Shown one piece after another: positions 5,715-5,905 of a DNA stretch of 5,905 nucleotides. The notes below the pieces were generated by a model. That model saw nothing but the letters and a program-made list of their open reading frames with translations, was not told the origin of the DNA and did no database searches. The DNA is from an uncultured Saprospiraceae bacterium (GTDB taxonomy: Bacteria > Bacteroidota > Bacteroidia > Chitinophagales > Saprospiraceae): contig CALHKJ010000010.1 of assembly GCA_938033975.1 (NCBI GenBank), positions 1 through 5,905 of the forward strand, given 5' to 3'. Numbering within the stretch: the first letter of the stretch is position 1; every line of letters starts with the position of its first letter. The position numbers were made by a program, and so were the translations under genes.

Positions 5715-5905
5715 CACAAACTTCTCCACCCAAGATTTTCCAATTGCTCTATAACTAATTAGGTACAAACCAGCATCCAGCTGAGGTGGAAGAATTATTA
5801 CATTAGAATTATTATTTGGGAGGATCTTTTTGAAGTAAACTTCCTTGCCATCTAAGCTGTGAATTCTTAGTTCTCCTTCATACAGCAAGTTCCTTACCTC
5901 AAGGT
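5706..5905 (-). CDS. C-terminal T9SS type A sorting domain of a secreted protein, 5' partial
   Basis: A minus-strand frame enters from the right edge and ends at a TAA (5708-5706), giving 65 residues. The pattern ELRIHSLDGKEVYFKK, then a variable stretch, then LPPQLDAGLYLISY, then SWVEKFVKI is that of the type IX secretion C-terminal sorting domain (Por secretion system family, type A): L.I....G.E......, L..G.Y......, KF.(K/I). Such domains direct cargo through the outer membrane and are cleaved, often with attachment to the cell surface. The functional part of the protein lies outside the window, so its activity cannot be stated. The stop codon overlaps that of the DUF368 gene. The domain itself indicates that the host has a type IX system, which is confined to Bacteroidota. 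Confidence 0.87.
   Translation of the reverse strand, partial: LEVRNLLYEGELRIHSLDGKEVYFKKILPNNNSNVIILPPQLDAGLYLISYRAIGKSWVEKFVKI

Noticed and set aside
1..5905. Defence island, CRISPR array, insertion sequence or prophage
   Set aside because: No direct repeats, terminal inverted repeats, transposase, integrase or phage structural motifs on either strand.

Overview
The window reads as a stretch of a Bacteroidota chromosome, probably Cytophagia- or Flavobacteriia-like. The DNA is AT-rich, Shine-Dalgarno sequences are weak or absent, one convergent gene ends in a type IX secretion (T9SS) C-terminal sorting domain, and several families (DUF6580, DUF5522, DUF4340, a WGFYGH-type zinc-dependent phospholipase C-like protein) are typical of that phylum. 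These assignments come from recognising motifs by eye; no database search was run.

Layout. The left edge (1-189, +) is the last 62 codons of a large gene, most likely a PgpH-type 7TM-HD (HDIG) protein. Two minus-strand genes converge on it: a tiny Cys-rich DUF5522 gene (186-368), which has no ATG, GTG or TTG ahead of its conserved core, and a DUF6580 membrane protein (331-909), whose 3' end overlaps it by 38 bases. A 53-base divergent spacer follows. Next come five plus-strand genes: a GNAT acetyltransferase (963-1481), a CPBP intramembrane protease (1557-2501), a DUF4340 protein (2512-3531), a secreted zinc phospholipase C / S1-P1 nuclease superfamily protein (3528-4724) and a DUF368 (PopT-type) polyprenyl-phosphate transporter (4726-5709). 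The right edge (5706-5905, -) is the C-terminus of a T9SS cargo protein.

The last four plus-strand genes are almost certainly one transcription unit: gaps of 10, -4 (ATGA overlap) and 1 base. All four products are membrane-embedded or exported. A plausible but unproven theme is envelope and lipid maintenance: DUF368 proteins recycle undecaprenyl phosphate, the zinc enzyme may act on phospholipids (or nucleic acids) outside the cytoplasm, and the CPBP and DUF4340 proteins sit in or on the membrane.

There is no CRISPR array, insertion sequence, tRNA, rRNA or phage gene here. I see no clearly novel system. The oddest points are the start-less DUF5522 gene, the overlapping stop codons at both convergent junctions, and the metal-ligand layout and processing of the zinc enzyme. 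No stretch over 300 bases lacks a gene.
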